Source of the DNA: Pseudomonas fulva | GTDB lineage: Bacteria > Pseudomonadota > Gammaproteobacteria > Pseudomonadales > Pseudomonadaceae | Direction: 5' to 3' | NCBI RefSeq assembly: GCF_023517795.1 | Contig: NZ_CP082928.1 | Span: 4,030,001-4,094,000, forward strand | Length of the DNA stretch: 64,000 nucleotides | Shown here: positions 40,826 to 50,045 of the stretch, in pieces | Layout: every line of letters begins with the position of its first letter | Position numbering within the stretch: position 1 is the stretch's first letter | The notes under the pieces: model-generated | What the model was told of the DNA's origin: nothing | The model's database searches: none | Seen by the model: the letters and a program-made list of their open reading frames with translations, nothing else | Program-made: the position numbers and the translations under genes

Positions 40826-43800
40826 CTTGGGTATCCAGTAATAGCAAAGGATCGATCTGCAGCCTGGCGGCGGCCTGACCTTGAATGGTCGCCTGGCTGG
40901 CGGGATATTCGCCCGGTTTATCGGGCGCAAGGCGAATGGTATGGCGCTCTTCGCGATACTGGCCGCGCTCGTTGCGGCGTTCGACCCTTAGCTCCAGGAG
41001 CAGTTCTTCCTGGGTGTACCCACCAATGGCTGCGTCCATGGGCTGTGGGCGTTCGACCCGGAGTGTCAACGGTGAATTGGCGGCCAGTTCCAGCCCCAGC
41101 TCATGGAGCGGGTGCCACCTGACCATGGATTCTCCTTTTTCATAACGCACGGTGCGGATGCGATAGGCGCTGAGGCTAAGCCGTGCGGCGGGTTGCCCGG
41201 CAAGAGGCCGTTCGAGTTCTGCCCGGCTCAGGCCTGGGAACGCCAGGGCAATATCGATGCGCTTGGGTGACAGCAGCAGGTCACGCCACCAGCTATCGTG
41301 GCTGCCGTGGATAACCATTGCCAAGGGCCGTTGAATGACCCCAAGCAAGGTCTGCTGGTAGGTCTCCAGCGTATAGTCCTTGCGCTTTTGCGCATCCTGG
41401 CTCCAGGGCGTGCTGAGCAGCCATTCGTCATGGGCGTCGGTATTGTTGCGGTTGTACCACCATGTGCCGCCCAGCTCCAGGGCGGTAAACAGCGCGCCGG
41501 CAATATTGAAACGGAAGAAAACAGTTGCCAGGCGAGGGCCCGCCAGTGCCCAGGCTGCTTGTCGAGTGGCGAGCGTTTTGGCCACCCGTACCTGCGAATA
41601 AGCATGGGCGGTATGAGCGAAACCATAAGCATTGGCTGCCAGCATTCCGCTTGAACCTGCCAAGGCTGCAGCAGCCCCATACATGGCTTGGGCATTGCCG
41701 CTTTGCACGGCTCCCGACCATTCGCTGTAGTGTGTTTTGCTACTAATTACAGATGCAACAGCTCCGGCACCATATGCGAAGAGACCAAGGTTGATGTGCA
41801 GTTTCCCCACCTGTACACGAGTGGCCGTTAACGCGTGATCCTGTAGCACCTTGGCCAGTTGTACTGCTCTGGCCTCAAGTGCCGTATTGGCAATGGATTG
41901 AGCAGCAGCAAATCCAGCAGCACCGGTAGTCATAACGGCGCCAATGAATGGCATGAGGTCTTTTTTATTAGCTGGCTGGCTGAGAGTCCCCCTCGTTACC
42001 TGCACCAAATTCACCAACTGCGCCACAAATACAGCCAGTCCCACACCGTCACCCAGCTTGCCGAGGGTGCCGGCAGTGGCGTAGCCATTGCGTATATTGC
42101 GCAGCCCTGTTGCGACTTCCTGCAGCTCGGCTGGGGGCAGGATCAGGGTGATGCCGGCGCGCCCAGGGGCTGCACCCGCCACGCGCACGCTGTTCTGTGG
42201 CACCTCGGCGATAGGGCTTATGGCTGCCGCCAGGCGGGGCTCCAGCCTATCGAGTTGGGCGCGAACCCTTCTGATCTCGAGCTGCAACGCTTGCGCGCGC
42301 GGTGCCCTGTGGTCGGCAGTGCTGATGATCACACCCCGTTGCCTCTTGAGGCGCTTGAGCTCCGCGCGATTGTCCAGCACTTCCTTCAGATCTTCTCTCA
42401 GCGCAGCCTTTTCCGCCTCGCTGGCGACGGCAAAGGTCAGGCCTTCACGTTTCGCCGCGTCGAGCAGACGCTTCGGTAGAACTTTGGGCAAACGGCGAAA
42501 CAGCTCGTCCAGATCCGGTACTTTCTGCTGCCCCACCTCCTCGAGGAAGGTCTGCATGGTTTTGCTGATGCCAAAGCTCAATGCGGGGTCGAGTGTGGAT
42601 TGAGCGCTACGCCCAAGGGTTTGAGTCGGCTCAGGCAGTTCGTCAAGTGCCGGGATCTTGCCTTGTTCGATTTCTTTCAGCTTACCCAGCCAGTGATCGA
42701 TGGCGGCAGCGGCGCCATAGGTTGACAAACCCAGCAGCACATACTGCGCTGCCTGTTCGCTTTGGGTATTCAGCGGCAGGGTATGGAACAGCGGGCGGTC
42801 GTATTGAGAGTTTTCTTCCAGCCAAGCGTAGAGCTTTTCATTGGCTGCATCGCAACGACCGATATCCTTCAGGCAGGCATATTGGGTGGCGAATGCCAAG
42901 CCCACCTGTTCGGCCTGCTGGGCATCGTAATACCAGGCTGCGCGATGAAAGCGCAGTTCGGTAGTCATGACCGTGCGGTCGGTGCTGATCCGCTCCAGCA
43001 GTGCATCCCAGCGCTGCAGCTTGGCCCGGTTAGTGACCAGAAAGGCATCCATGGCAGGGCGGTCAATCAGGTCATTGATGCCACGCTGGCCCAGTTTCGC
43101 GCCATTGAGCACATCGTTGACTTGCTCGCTCAGATCCTTCTTGACCCGAATGATCGTATCCAAGTGGCGCTGTACGAATGCTTGATCCGCTGAGTTCAAT
43201 TGATTGCGGGTGAACTGGCGCTCCTGCGCTCTATGCAAGGGTTCCGGGGTGGTAGGGTCTATCGGGCGGGGTATGGGGGCACCATTCAGATAGTCGATCA
43301 GGGCCTGGCGAGTTTGCTGCTGTGAAGGCTCAGGCAGCTTGGCAGTATCGTCGACCATCGCCTGGGCATCATCGTCTTCCAGCTTGGCCAGTTCGTCAGC
43401 GCTGACTTGCGTCCGCGATTCGATATAGCAGGCGATCATGTAGTCGCGTTCGTTGGCGCCTGGCTGTGCACCGCCCTCACGCCATTCGCTGATCCAGCCG
43501 ACCACCTTGTCCTGAAGCTGTGCCAGGTCACGCATGATGCCAATATCGTCGCGCAGCACCAGAAAGAGCGCATCATGCTCGTGCGCCGGCAGAATCCTGG
43601 CCGTCAACTCACCGATATGCGTGTCACGGAAGAGTGGTGGATCTTCCCAGACATAATCCTGAAGTTCTTCCGGGTGAGGTTCTACCAAGGCAGGGCGGTT
43701 CTGGTGATCAGGATAGGTTTGTTGACCCTGCTCATCACGATTAACCTTGTTCTGGACGACTTCAGCTAGCCATTTCTCCGCCTGCTCACGCGTCAGGAGG

Positions 43801-44318
43801 TGGGTGCCGCCCCGTTTGGGGTCGGCCTGCTTCAGATCCACCCGCTGCATAAAATAGTCGCGATCAGCCTGGCTGGCCAGCACCTGCGTGCATTTGCGGG
43901 CGGTCCATTGCAGCTCGGAGTAGGCCACATGCAGTGTGCTGGATCTGGGGAAGATCAAATCCGGTTCCCCAATGGCATTGGTACGAGTATCGGCACGAAC
44001 TTCGGCATCCTTCCACAGCAGCTTGGTAATGGCGCCTTTTTCGATCTGGTACTCGTGGAGATAGCCCGTGCCGCTGTCGATGATGTAGAGAAAACCATCG
44101 CGCATAAGACGAATGCCCAGAGGCCGGGTCTTTAGCGTGAAAGGCACTGACACCTCAGAGGATGGATCGACCCATTCGGTCAGCCCATAGCGCAGTGGAA
44201 GCAGTTGCACTTCGACCTTCATCAAAGGGCATGTGCTGGTGGCCGAACGGCTATCGCTATAGGAGGCCGCCTTGGCTGCCAGGTTGGCGTTATTGCGAGG
44301 AGGTGTCTGCGCAGTCAT
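40809..44318 (-). CDS. Type VI effector 2, VasX/BTH_I2691-type
   Basis: The 1169 residues share the N-terminal half with effector 1 (CPLMKVEVQLLPLRYGL, RPLGIRLMRDGFLYIID, FMQRVDLK, EQAEKWLAEV), whereas the middle and membrane regions differ strongly. About five hydrophobic segments lie between roughly 750 and 1000, several Ala/Gly rich. A beta-rich C-terminal domain with IALAFPGLS corresponds to LVLSLPGV of effector 1. A pore-forming role is inferred from family. Its ATG overlaps the adaptor stop. Confidence 0.85.
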   Translation of the reverse strand: MTAQTPPRNNANLAAKAASYSDSRSATSTCPLMKVEVQLLPLRYGLTEWVDPSSEVSVPFTLKTRPLGIRLMRDGFLYIIDSGTGYLHEYQIEKGAITKLLWKDAEVRADTRTNAIGEPDLIFPRSSTLHVAYSELQWTARKCTQVLASQADRDYFMQRVDLKQADPKRGGTHLLTREQAEKWLAEVVQNKVNRDEQGQQTYPDHQNRPALVEPHPEELQDYVWEDPPLFRDTHIGELTARILPAHEHDALFLVLRDDIGIMRDLAQLQDKVVGWISEWREGGAQPGANERDYMIACYIESRTQVSADELAKLEDDDAQAMVDDTAKLPEPSQQQTRQALIDYLNGAPIPRPIDPTTPEPLHRAQERQFTRNQLNSADQAFVQRHLDTIIRVKKDLSEQVNDVLNGAKLGQRGINDLIDRPAMDAFLVTNRAKLQRWDALLERISTDRTVMTTELRFHRAAWYYDAQQAEQVGLAFATQYACLKDIGRCDAANEKLYAWLEENSQYDRPLFHTLPLNTQSEQAAQYVLLGLSTYGAAAAIDHWLGKLKEIEQGKIPALDELPEPTQTLGRSAQSTLDPALSFGISKTMQTFLEEVGQQKVPDLDELFRRLPKVLPKRLLDAAKREGLTFAVASEAEKAALREDLKEVLDNRAELKRLKRQRGVIISTADHRAPRAQALQLEIRRVRAQLDRLEPRLAAAISPIAEVPQNSVRVAGAAPGRAGITLILPPAELQEVATGLRNIRNGYATAGTLGKLGDGVGLAVFVAQLVNLVQVTRGTLSQPANKKDLMPFIGAVMTTGAAGFAAAQSIANTALEARAVQLAKVLQDHALTATRVQVGKLHINLGLFAYGAGAVASVISSKTHYSEWSGAVQSGNAQAMYGAAAALAGSSGMLAANAYGFAHTAHAYSQVRVAKTLATRQAAWALAGPRLATVFFRFNIAGALFTALELGGTWWYNRNNTDAHDEWLLSTPWSQDAQKRKDYTLETYQQTLLGVIQRPLAMVIHGSHDSWWRDLLLSPKRIDIALAFPGLSRAELERPLAGQPAARLSLSAYRIRTVRYEKGESMVRWHPLHELGLELAANSPLTLRVERPQPMDAAIGGYTQEELLLELRVERRNERGQYREERHTIRLAPDKPGEYPASQATIQGQAAARLQIDPLLLLDTQDAANR

Positions 44319-45190
44319 GAGGTCATTCCTTGTATCTGCGTGGCGCGCTGCTCTGCCAGATATGCAGCTTGCTCTACTCGTTCTAGCGGAAGGCGTGGCG
44401 AAGAGCCTTCTAGCAGTTGAGCGATATCCGCGTGCTGTTCCAGTACCGTTTCCCCAAGGAAGCCGAAGATATTGGCGAACAGAAAGATTTCTCTCTCGGA
44501 GCAGAGATTGAGCCGGTAGGCCCTATTGGCCAGCTCGCGTAGATGCTGATGACGCGGCATGCCTTGTAGAGCTGCCTGGTACTCGGGGAAGAATGTTCGT
44601 AGGTGTTCGTCCAGAGCCAGAATTGTCTGACGGAAGCTAACTTCTTCCAGAGCGCTTATTTCTGCGCTGCTCAAACGATAAGGCTGTCCATGATCCTTGG
44701 CGGGCCTTGCATGCGGGGCATGGTGTACATGCCAGTTCGACTCGACTCTATCGGGCAGGCATAGGTGCTCGATAGGGCCAAAGAACATGGGGTTGCCAAT
44801 ACCGAACAGGGCATGCGCTACGGCTGGGTCTGCCAAACGCAGAATGAAGCTTTGCTGCGTTGCTGTTTCGACTTTCAGAAGCCAGCGTAGATGCTGGGCA
44901 ACCTCATCGAGCCTGGTGTTGGCGAAGACCAGGTAACCCCATTCCTCGATTGCATTGGCAAGGAAGGCTTGCCGGATGGGATCGCCTGGGTTGTCAATGG
45001 CGATCAGGTATGGAGATATTTCGGTGAGTTCGCTCAAGTCCGTTCCCAGATACAGCGGCTCGAAATTAGGTTGTTCCGACCACTGATAGAGCTTCTGTGG
45101 CAGGTTCTCCACGCTTACGCCGTCGAGCAGCAAATAGCAGTTGCCATGCCAAGGCAGATCATGGGGTAAGGCGTTCATGTGCTCAGACAT
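44315..45190 (-). CDS. DUF4123 type VI adaptor/chaperone 2 (Tap/TEC)
   Basis: The 291 residues are related to adaptor 1 (YLLLDGVSVENLPQKLYQW, EEWGYLVFANT, LRWLL) but clearly diverged. It overlaps the intact vgrG by 8 bp upstream and effector 2 by 4 bp downstream, so this cassette is complete. An internal ATG at residue 5 could also be used. It should bind the VgrG C-terminus and the effector N-terminus. Confidence 0.88.
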   Translation of the reverse strand: MSEHMNALPHDLPWHGNCYLLLDGVSVENLPQKLYQWSEQPNFEPLYLGTDLSELTEISPYLIAIDNPGDPIRQAFLANAIEEWGYLVFANTRLDEVAQHLRWLLKVETATQQSFILRLADPAVAHALFGIGNPMFFGPIEHLCLPDRVESNWHVHHAPHARPAKDHGQPYRLSSAEISALEEVSFRQTILALDEHLRTFFPEYQAALQGMPRHQHLRELANRAYRLNLCSEREIFLFANIFGFLGETVLEQHADIAQLLEGSSPRLPLERVEQAAYLAEQRATQIQGMTS

Positions 45191-47225
45191 TTCCGGCCCT
45201 CGCCTTGGCTGCCTCGCAAATGGCGCAGAGTGGTTTTTTTTGCAGCAGCGCCTGCTTCTGCGCGGGTATCAGCAGCTTCCCTGCCTTATCCGCATCCGCC
45301 TGCTTCAGCGGCCCCGGCAGTATCGGTGCCGCCCCCGTACCACTGCCTGCACTGCCCCCCGAGTTGATATTGACCACTGCCCCGCTGAGGGTGACGCCAC
45401 CGCCGTCGATCTTGATAAAGCTGCCGCCGGCCTTGAGAGTCAGCTCGCTGCCGGCTTCGAGCACCACTTTCAGGCCGCTGCTCAGATGGATTTCCTGGCC
45501 GGCTTCGATGAACTGGCCGGTGCCGATCTGCACGTGCTGGTTCACGCCCACGGTGAGGTGGTCGTCGGCCCGTGACTCGACCTTGCGGTCGGCGTGCACG
45601 GTGTGATGCTCTTCGGCCTTGAATTCGCTGTAGCTGTTTTGTTCGACGGTGTCGTGGCGCTCGTTGCCGACGCGGATTTTCTGGTTGTTCTGGACGTTCT
45701 CGTCCCAGTCGCGCTGGGCGTGCAGGTAGATCTGTTCCTGGCCTTTCTTGTCTTCGATGCGCAGCTCGTTGTAGCCGCTGCCGCCGGGTGAGCTGAGGGT
45801 TTTGAAGGTGCTGCGGGTCTTGTTGGCTGGCAGGTCGTAGGGAACGACGTTTTCCTTGTGGTACAGGCAGCCGGTGATCAGCGGCTGGTCGGGGTCACCT
45901 TCGAGAAAGGTGACCAGCACCTCCATGCCGATGCGCGGGATGGCGATGCCGCCGTACTGAGCCCCCGCCCAGGCGCTGGATACGCGCAGCCAGCAACTGG
46001 TCTTGTCGTCGGCTTGGCCTTCACGATCCCAATGGAACTGCACCTTGACTCGGCCGTACTCGTCGCAGTGAATCTCTTCGCCTTTCGGCCCGGTGACCAC
46101 GGCGCTCTGGCTACCGAGCAGGCGTGGCTTGGGATGATGCAGGGCAGGGCGGTTGGGTACGTCCCAGGGGGTGGCCTTGAAACGATTGCGGTAACCCTGG
46201 TGGAAGTCGTCCTTGAGGTCGGTGGTATCGCTGGTGATCGACTCTTCCAGCACTTGGGGTTGCTTGCCCTCATGGAGGACTTCGGTCAGCAGCCAAAGGT
46301 CGTTCCATTTGGCTTTAGGATGTCCGGTCAAGGCGAGAAAATGACCGCTGACCAAGAGCGGCTGATCGCTTTTGCCTTCGGCCAGCTGGTAGTCGCTGCG
46401 GTGGCGTTCAAGTGCACGCTTGGCCAGATGCTTGCCGCGCTCGCGATCCACGAAACGGCCGGGGTAGTCATAGTCTTCGAGGTCGGGCAGGGCATCGCCG
46501 CGGTTCTCGCTTTCCAGCTTCAAACGCGGCTTTTCGAAGTCGTAATCGCGGCGGGTCGTGCGGCTGGTGCGGGTTTCCAGGCGCAGGTCGAAGCGCTTGA
46601 TGACCGGGTCATTGGCGACCATGCCGGAGTCTTGCTGGTAGGCCACGGGCGCCAGTTTTGGAAACACCGTCTGGTCATCGCCGAACACCAGCTTGTGGGC
46701 AGTGTTGCTGTGCTGAAAGTGGTAGTGGATCCCTTCTTCCTCGCATAAGCGCTGGATGAAGTGCAGGTCCGATTCATCGTACTGAACGCAATACACGCGC
46801 TCGGGATAGACCGACCCGACTTTGAATTCGTAGGCGTCGCTTTGGATGCCATGCTCTTCAAGCACCTGGCCGATGATGTCCGGCACGCTGAGGTTCTGGA
46901 AGATGCGCTGGTTGATGCGGTGGGCCAGATAGGCCAATTGCGGGCGCAGGGTCACCGCGTAGCGGGTCAGGCGCTTGCCGGATTCGCCTTGGGCGACCCG
47001 ATAGAGCTGGCCATGAATACCGCTGCCATCTGGGGAGAGCTGCAAGAACGCCGGTTTGTGCAGCAGGGTTTCAAGGTCCAGGGCAGACTGCTCGCTGACC
47101 AGTTCCACTTCGAAGGCGAACGGTTCGCTGATGGCTTCACGCCCGGTGAGCGTGAACACCTGCAGGTCGGTCGACAGACCCTCTACGGTCAGGCTGAAGT
47201 GCGTCTGGTTGGCTGGCGCGAACAT
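45183..47225 (-). CDS. vgrG: Type VI spike protein VgrG
   Basis: The trimeric spike under the PAAR tip. The 680 residues include gp27-like domains (about 1-380), the gp5 OB fold (VKVQFHWDREG, about 430-470) and the DUF2345 beta-helix (HTVHADRKVESRADDHL), ending with a short tail containing CAIC that is likely the adaptor docking end. ATG 47225 follows a GAGGA site. No extra catalytic C-terminal domain is seen, so cargo comes from the neighbouring cassettes. Confidence 0.95.
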   Translation of the reverse strand: MFAPANQTHFSLTVEGLSTDLQVFTLTGREAISEPFAFEVELVSEQSALDLETLLHKPAFLQLSPDGSGIHGQLYRVAQGESGKRLTRYAVTLRPQLAYLAHRINQRIFQNLSVPDIIGQVLEEHGIQSDAYEFKVGSVYPERVYCVQYDESDLHFIQRLCEEEGIHYHFQHSNTAHKLVFGDDQTVFPKLAPVAYQQDSGMVANDPVIKRFDLRLETRTSRTTRRDYDFEKPRLKLESENRGDALPDLEDYDYPGRFVDRERGKHLAKRALERHRSDYQLAEGKSDQPLLVSGHFLALTGHPKAKWNDLWLLTEVLHEGKQPQVLEESITSDTTDLKDDFHQGYRNRFKATPWDVPNRPALHHPKPRLLGSQSAVVTGPKGEEIHCDEYGRVKVQFHWDREGQADDKTSCWLRVSSAWAGAQYGGIAIPRIGMEVLVTFLEGDPDQPLITGCLYHKENVVPYDLPANKTRSTFKTLSSPGGSGYNELRIEDKKGQEQIYLHAQRDWDENVQNNQKIRVGNERHDTVEQNSYSEFKAEEHHTVHADRKVESRADDHLTVGVNQHVQIGTGQFIEAGQEIHLSSGLKVVLEAGSELTLKAGGSFIKIDGGGVTLSGAVVNINSGGSAGSGTGAAPILPGPLKQADADKAGKLLIPAQKQALLQKKPLCAICEAAKARAGNV

Positions 47226-47302
47226 CCGATGTTCCTCGTGCAGTGCTGCGGCCACCGCCGATCCGGCGGGAAACGGCCACTGGCATTCTGGATAAGCGTA
47301 AA

Positions 47303-47333
47303 CAGCACCGGCCAGCTGGGCTGGCCGGTGCTG
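47303..47333 (-). terminator. Strong hairpin between hcp and vgrG
   Basis: A perfect 13-bp stem (CAGCACCGGCCAG with its complement) and a 5-base loop, followed on the minus strand by TTTAC. It may act as a partial terminator, leaving hcp expressed at higher level than vgrG, which fits the large need for Hcp. Confidence 0.7.
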
Positions 47334-47347
47334 AACAGTCGGTTGGC

Positions 47348-47866
47348 TTAGCCAGCGACTGGGGAGCGCCAATCATCGGAGCCCGAAGTACCGGATACTT
47401 CGTGGGTCCAGGTGATTTTGCGGTAGGTGAAGTGCACGTCTTCCAGGTGAGTGAAATGTGCGTTGGACGGGTCCTGGCAGTTGTGCATGTAGTCCTTGAT
47501 GTCGACGATGATCGCGTCTTCAAGTTTGGTGGTGTAGTAGTGCTCCTGGGTGCCCTGAGCCGAGGTGCGGAACCACTGGATTTCGATGCTGGTCATGCGC
47601 TCGCCGGAGGTCAGAGCAGCCAGCAGCAGCGGCGATGCCTTGTCGAATACCTTGGTGATCACGACGGGCTTGTGCACGCGCTGGCCAGTCGGCTGGCCCG
47701 ACTGCGGGTCACGCGGGATGATCACTTCGTGGCTGAAGCCTTGAACCATGACCTGGTCTTCGTGACCTTCCTGGTAGGTATTGCCAACCGAGTCGGCGGT
47801 AAATGCGCCGGCGGTGATCAGACCTTGTTTCTCGCCAGTGATGGACATATACGCTGGTGTTGCCAT
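47348..47866 (-). CDS. hcp: Type VI tube protein Hcp
   Basis: Hcp hexamers form the inner tube. The 172 residues match the family (MATPAYMSITGEKQGLI, HEDQVMVQGFSHEVIIP, TYRKITWTHEVSGTSGSDDW). It is the first gene of the cargo array, preceded by AAGGAGAG and a strong sigma54-type promoter, and followed by a hairpin before vgrG. Confidence 0.97.
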   Translation of the reverse strand: MATPAYMSITGEKQGLITAGAFTADSVGNTYQEGHEDQVMVQGFSHEVIIPRDPQSGQPTGQRVHKPVVITKVFDKASPLLLAALTSGERMTSIEIQWFRTSAQGTQEHYYTTKLEDAIIVDIKDYMHNCQDPSNAHFTHLEDVHFTYRKITWTHEVSGTSGSDDWRSPVAG

Positions 47867-47933
47867 GGGGATGCTCTCCTTGCTTAATCAGTTGAAATGC
47901 CCGGGGCTGAATGCCGGTGGGTAATAACTAATC

Positions 47934-47949
47934 AGCAAAGCCTGTGCCA
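47934..47949 (-). promoter_or_regulatory. Sigma54 promoter of hcp
   Basis: On the minus strand TGGCACAGGCTTTGCT has both the -24 element TGGCAC and the -12 element TTGCT with the required 5-bp gap. It lies 68 bp before the hcp start. The cluster encodes a sigma54 activator (59835-61352), so RpoN control of hcp is well supported by pattern. Confidence 0.85.
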
Positions 47950-48035
47950 TTGAATTTAAAATACTTATAAAACAGTAACTTAAATGTATTTATGCTTAGC
48001 TGTGCTCAATGACTTGAGTCGCCTTATGGGATTTC

Positions 48036-48159
48036 TGCGCAGCTATTTGCGCAGCACTGTGCAGTTTTTTGCGCAGTGCCATTTCCGGTCACGGAGTTGA
48101 AGGTGATCGCTCGGTTATCAACAGGTTTATCCACAGGGTGGTGCGCAACTTTTTGCGCA
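48036..48159. promoter_or_regulatory. TGCGCA hexamer cluster, putative activator sites
   Basis: TGCGCA occurs at 48036, 48048, 48070, 48142 and 48154, with a near copy TGTGCA at 48058. They form three pairs at 12-bp spacing. The cluster is 87-210 bp upstream of the hcp -24 element, a normal place for sigma54 activator sites. It lies in the 587-bp divergent gap hcp/tssA (47867-48453), which otherwise holds two DnaA-box-like words (48115-48135) and no gene I can support. Confidence 0.6.
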
Positions 48160-48453
48160 TAAGACCCATTGGGTGCAGCGATTTTTTCGGTGCTGGCAAG
48201 GCAGTGCTGGCTGGCCGGTACCCAGGCTCCACGTAGGTGTGACGCGGTCTTGGTCGAGTTTGCGAGCTGCTTCTCCCTTTCGGCAAAATCCCGGCGCCAT
48301 GATTGTGCCACACTTGCCAATCGGCGGTGTGATCCATAGGATTTCAACGCCTGAGGGTTGTGGATTCAGCCTAATCAGCAGTGCCGCAAGCGGCGTTTTC
48401 TGATCGTTTGCGGCTTTAAGGCTACATGGACGTTACCTGGTTAAAGGACGAGG

Positions 48454-50013
48454 ATGTCTTACTCAAGCAAGCTTTCAGCTCATTATCTAGAGCTAGCTAA
48501 AACTCCTATTTCCGACGTGCTTTTCGCTGGTGAAGATGTTCGCTTCTCCAGTGAGTACGAAGCGCTGGAAAGTGAGTTGGCTAAGGCTTCCTCAATGCAC
48601 GAAAGCGGACAGATCGACTGGCTGAAAATTCGTGAGAATAGCGAGAACCTGCTTCGTACCCAGTCCAAGGATCTGCGCGTAAGTGCGTGGCTGACGTGGG
48701 CTTTGTATCAGCGTGAATCGTTTCAAGGGCTGCTCGCTGGCTTAGGATTGCTTCGCCACCTGTGCGAACACCATTGGCCCGATGTGCACCCGGCAAAGGC
48801 GAGAACGCGCGCCGCTGCCATCAGTTGGTTGCTGCCGCGTGTCGAGCAAGTGCTCACCGAAAATGTCGCGATCAAAGAGCAGTTGCCCCTGTTTCGGCGC
48901 ATGGTGGAACACCTGGAGGCGCTCGACGCCGCGTGCACCGAACACTTGGGCAGCGATGCCCCGTTGCTGTTACCCATTTCACGCCGCTTGAGTGGCATGG
49001 TGCAGCGCGCTGCCAACAACCAGCCAGAGCCCGGCGTGGTGAGTGCGACCGTCGCGCAGGTCAAGCAGGCGGCTACCCAGCTGTTCACCCCAGGCGCACC
49101 CATCGACAACGAGAAAGAGGCTCAGAAGGCGCTGCGCGCCCAGCAGGAAAACGCGCGCCCGCTATGTGCCTGGTGGCTCAAGCAGAAGGCCACCGATCTG
49201 CGGGCTTTACGCCTGAATCGCACATTGCTTTGGCTGGGCGTAGACATCCTGCCCGAGCGCAATGGCGAGCAAATCACGGCGTTGCGCGGGCTGCCAGCCG
49301 ACAAGCTCAAGGCTTATCAGGAGCGTTTGGACCAAGGCAAGTACGCCGATTTGCTCGTGGAGCTCGAGGCCAGCCTGGCCAAAGCGCCGTTCTGGTTCGA
49401 CGGCCAGCGCATGGTCTGGGAATGCCTGCAAGGTCTGGATGCCGAGATGGCGATGCGCGAAGTTGAAATTCACTTCGCCTTACTGATCCAGCGACTGCCC
49501 GGCATCATCGAGCTGCGTTTCCATGATGGCGAACCATTTGCCGATCCCGCAACGCGTGCATGGATCGTTGCCAGCGTCATGCCGCATCTGCAAAGCCCAA
49601 GTGCGCCGCGCAAGGTCGAAACCGACGTTGAGAGTCAGCCTGCCTGGGAGAAAGCACTGGACGAAGTCGTTCCGGTTTTGCGTCGCGACGGATTGAAATC
49701 TGCCGTGCAGATACTCAAGCAAGGGTTGCAGAACGCCCATGGTGGGCGCGTCCGCTTTTTCTGGCAATTCACCATGGCACGCCTGTGTTTCATGGCCAAG
49801 AAGTATGAGTTGGCCAAGACCCAGCTCGAGGCGCTTGATCAGGCACTCCAGGATGCCGGGTTGCATGACTGGGAGCCCGATCTAGCGCTACAAGTACTGA
49901 ATTTACTGCACAACTGCTGCGAGCTTTTACCGCAGAACCATGCAGTGCGTGAACGTAAGGAAGAGATTTATCGCAGGCTGTGCCACCTCGACCTCGAAGT
50001 GGTACTCGATTAG
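48454..50013 (+). CDS. tssA: Type VI protein TssA
   Basis: TssA organises sheath assembly at the baseplate and distal end. The 519 residues have the ImpA N-terminal domain (about 15-130, with AWLTWALYQRESFQGLLAGL) and a C-terminal VasJ-type domain (about 260-515). It is first in the core operon, divergent from hcp; no sigma54 promoter as good as that of hcp is seen in front of it. Confidence 0.93.
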   Translation: MSYSSKLSAHYLELAKTPISDVLFAGEDVRFSSEYEALESELAKASSMHESGQIDWLKIRENSENLLRTQSKDLRVSAWLTWALYQRESFQGLLAGLGLLRHLCEHHWPDVHPAKARTRAAAISWLLPRVEQVLTENVAIKEQLPLFRRMVEHLEALDAACTEHLGSDAPLLLPISRRLSGMVQRAANNQPEPGVVSATVAQVKQAATQLFTPGAPIDNEKEAQKALRAQQENARPLCAWWLKQKATDLRALRLNRTLLWLGVDILPERNGEQITALRGLPADKLKAYQERLDQGKYADLLVELEASLAKAPFWFDGQRMVWECLQGLDAEMAMREVEIHFALLIQRLPGIIELRFHDGEPFADPATRAWIVASVMPHLQSPSAPRKVETDVESQPAWEKALDEVVPVLRRDGLKSAVQILKQGLQNAHGGRVRFFWQFTMARLCFMAKKYELAKTQLEALDQALQDAGLHDWEPDLALQVLNLLHNCCELLPQNHAVRERKEEIYRRLCHLDLEVVLD

Positions 50014-50045
50014 GCCCCCGGGCCACAACCGCAAGGAGAAAAGCC

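Noticed and set aside
47226..47372. N-terminal extension of VgrG to 729 residues
   Set aside because: The extension runs through the hcp-vgrG hairpin and has no family similarity; ATG 47225 has a GAGGA site and the expected VgrG start.
48115..48135. Two DnaA-box-like words (TTATCAACA and TTATCCACA) near the hcp/tssA gap
   Set aside because: Only two words, no AT-rich unwinding region and no replication genes nearby, so not an origin. They may matter only as sequence background.
48281..48453. A second sigma54 promoter for tssA
   Set aside because: The best word (TGTGCCACACTTGCC) lacks the GG of the -24 element, so I could not support it.
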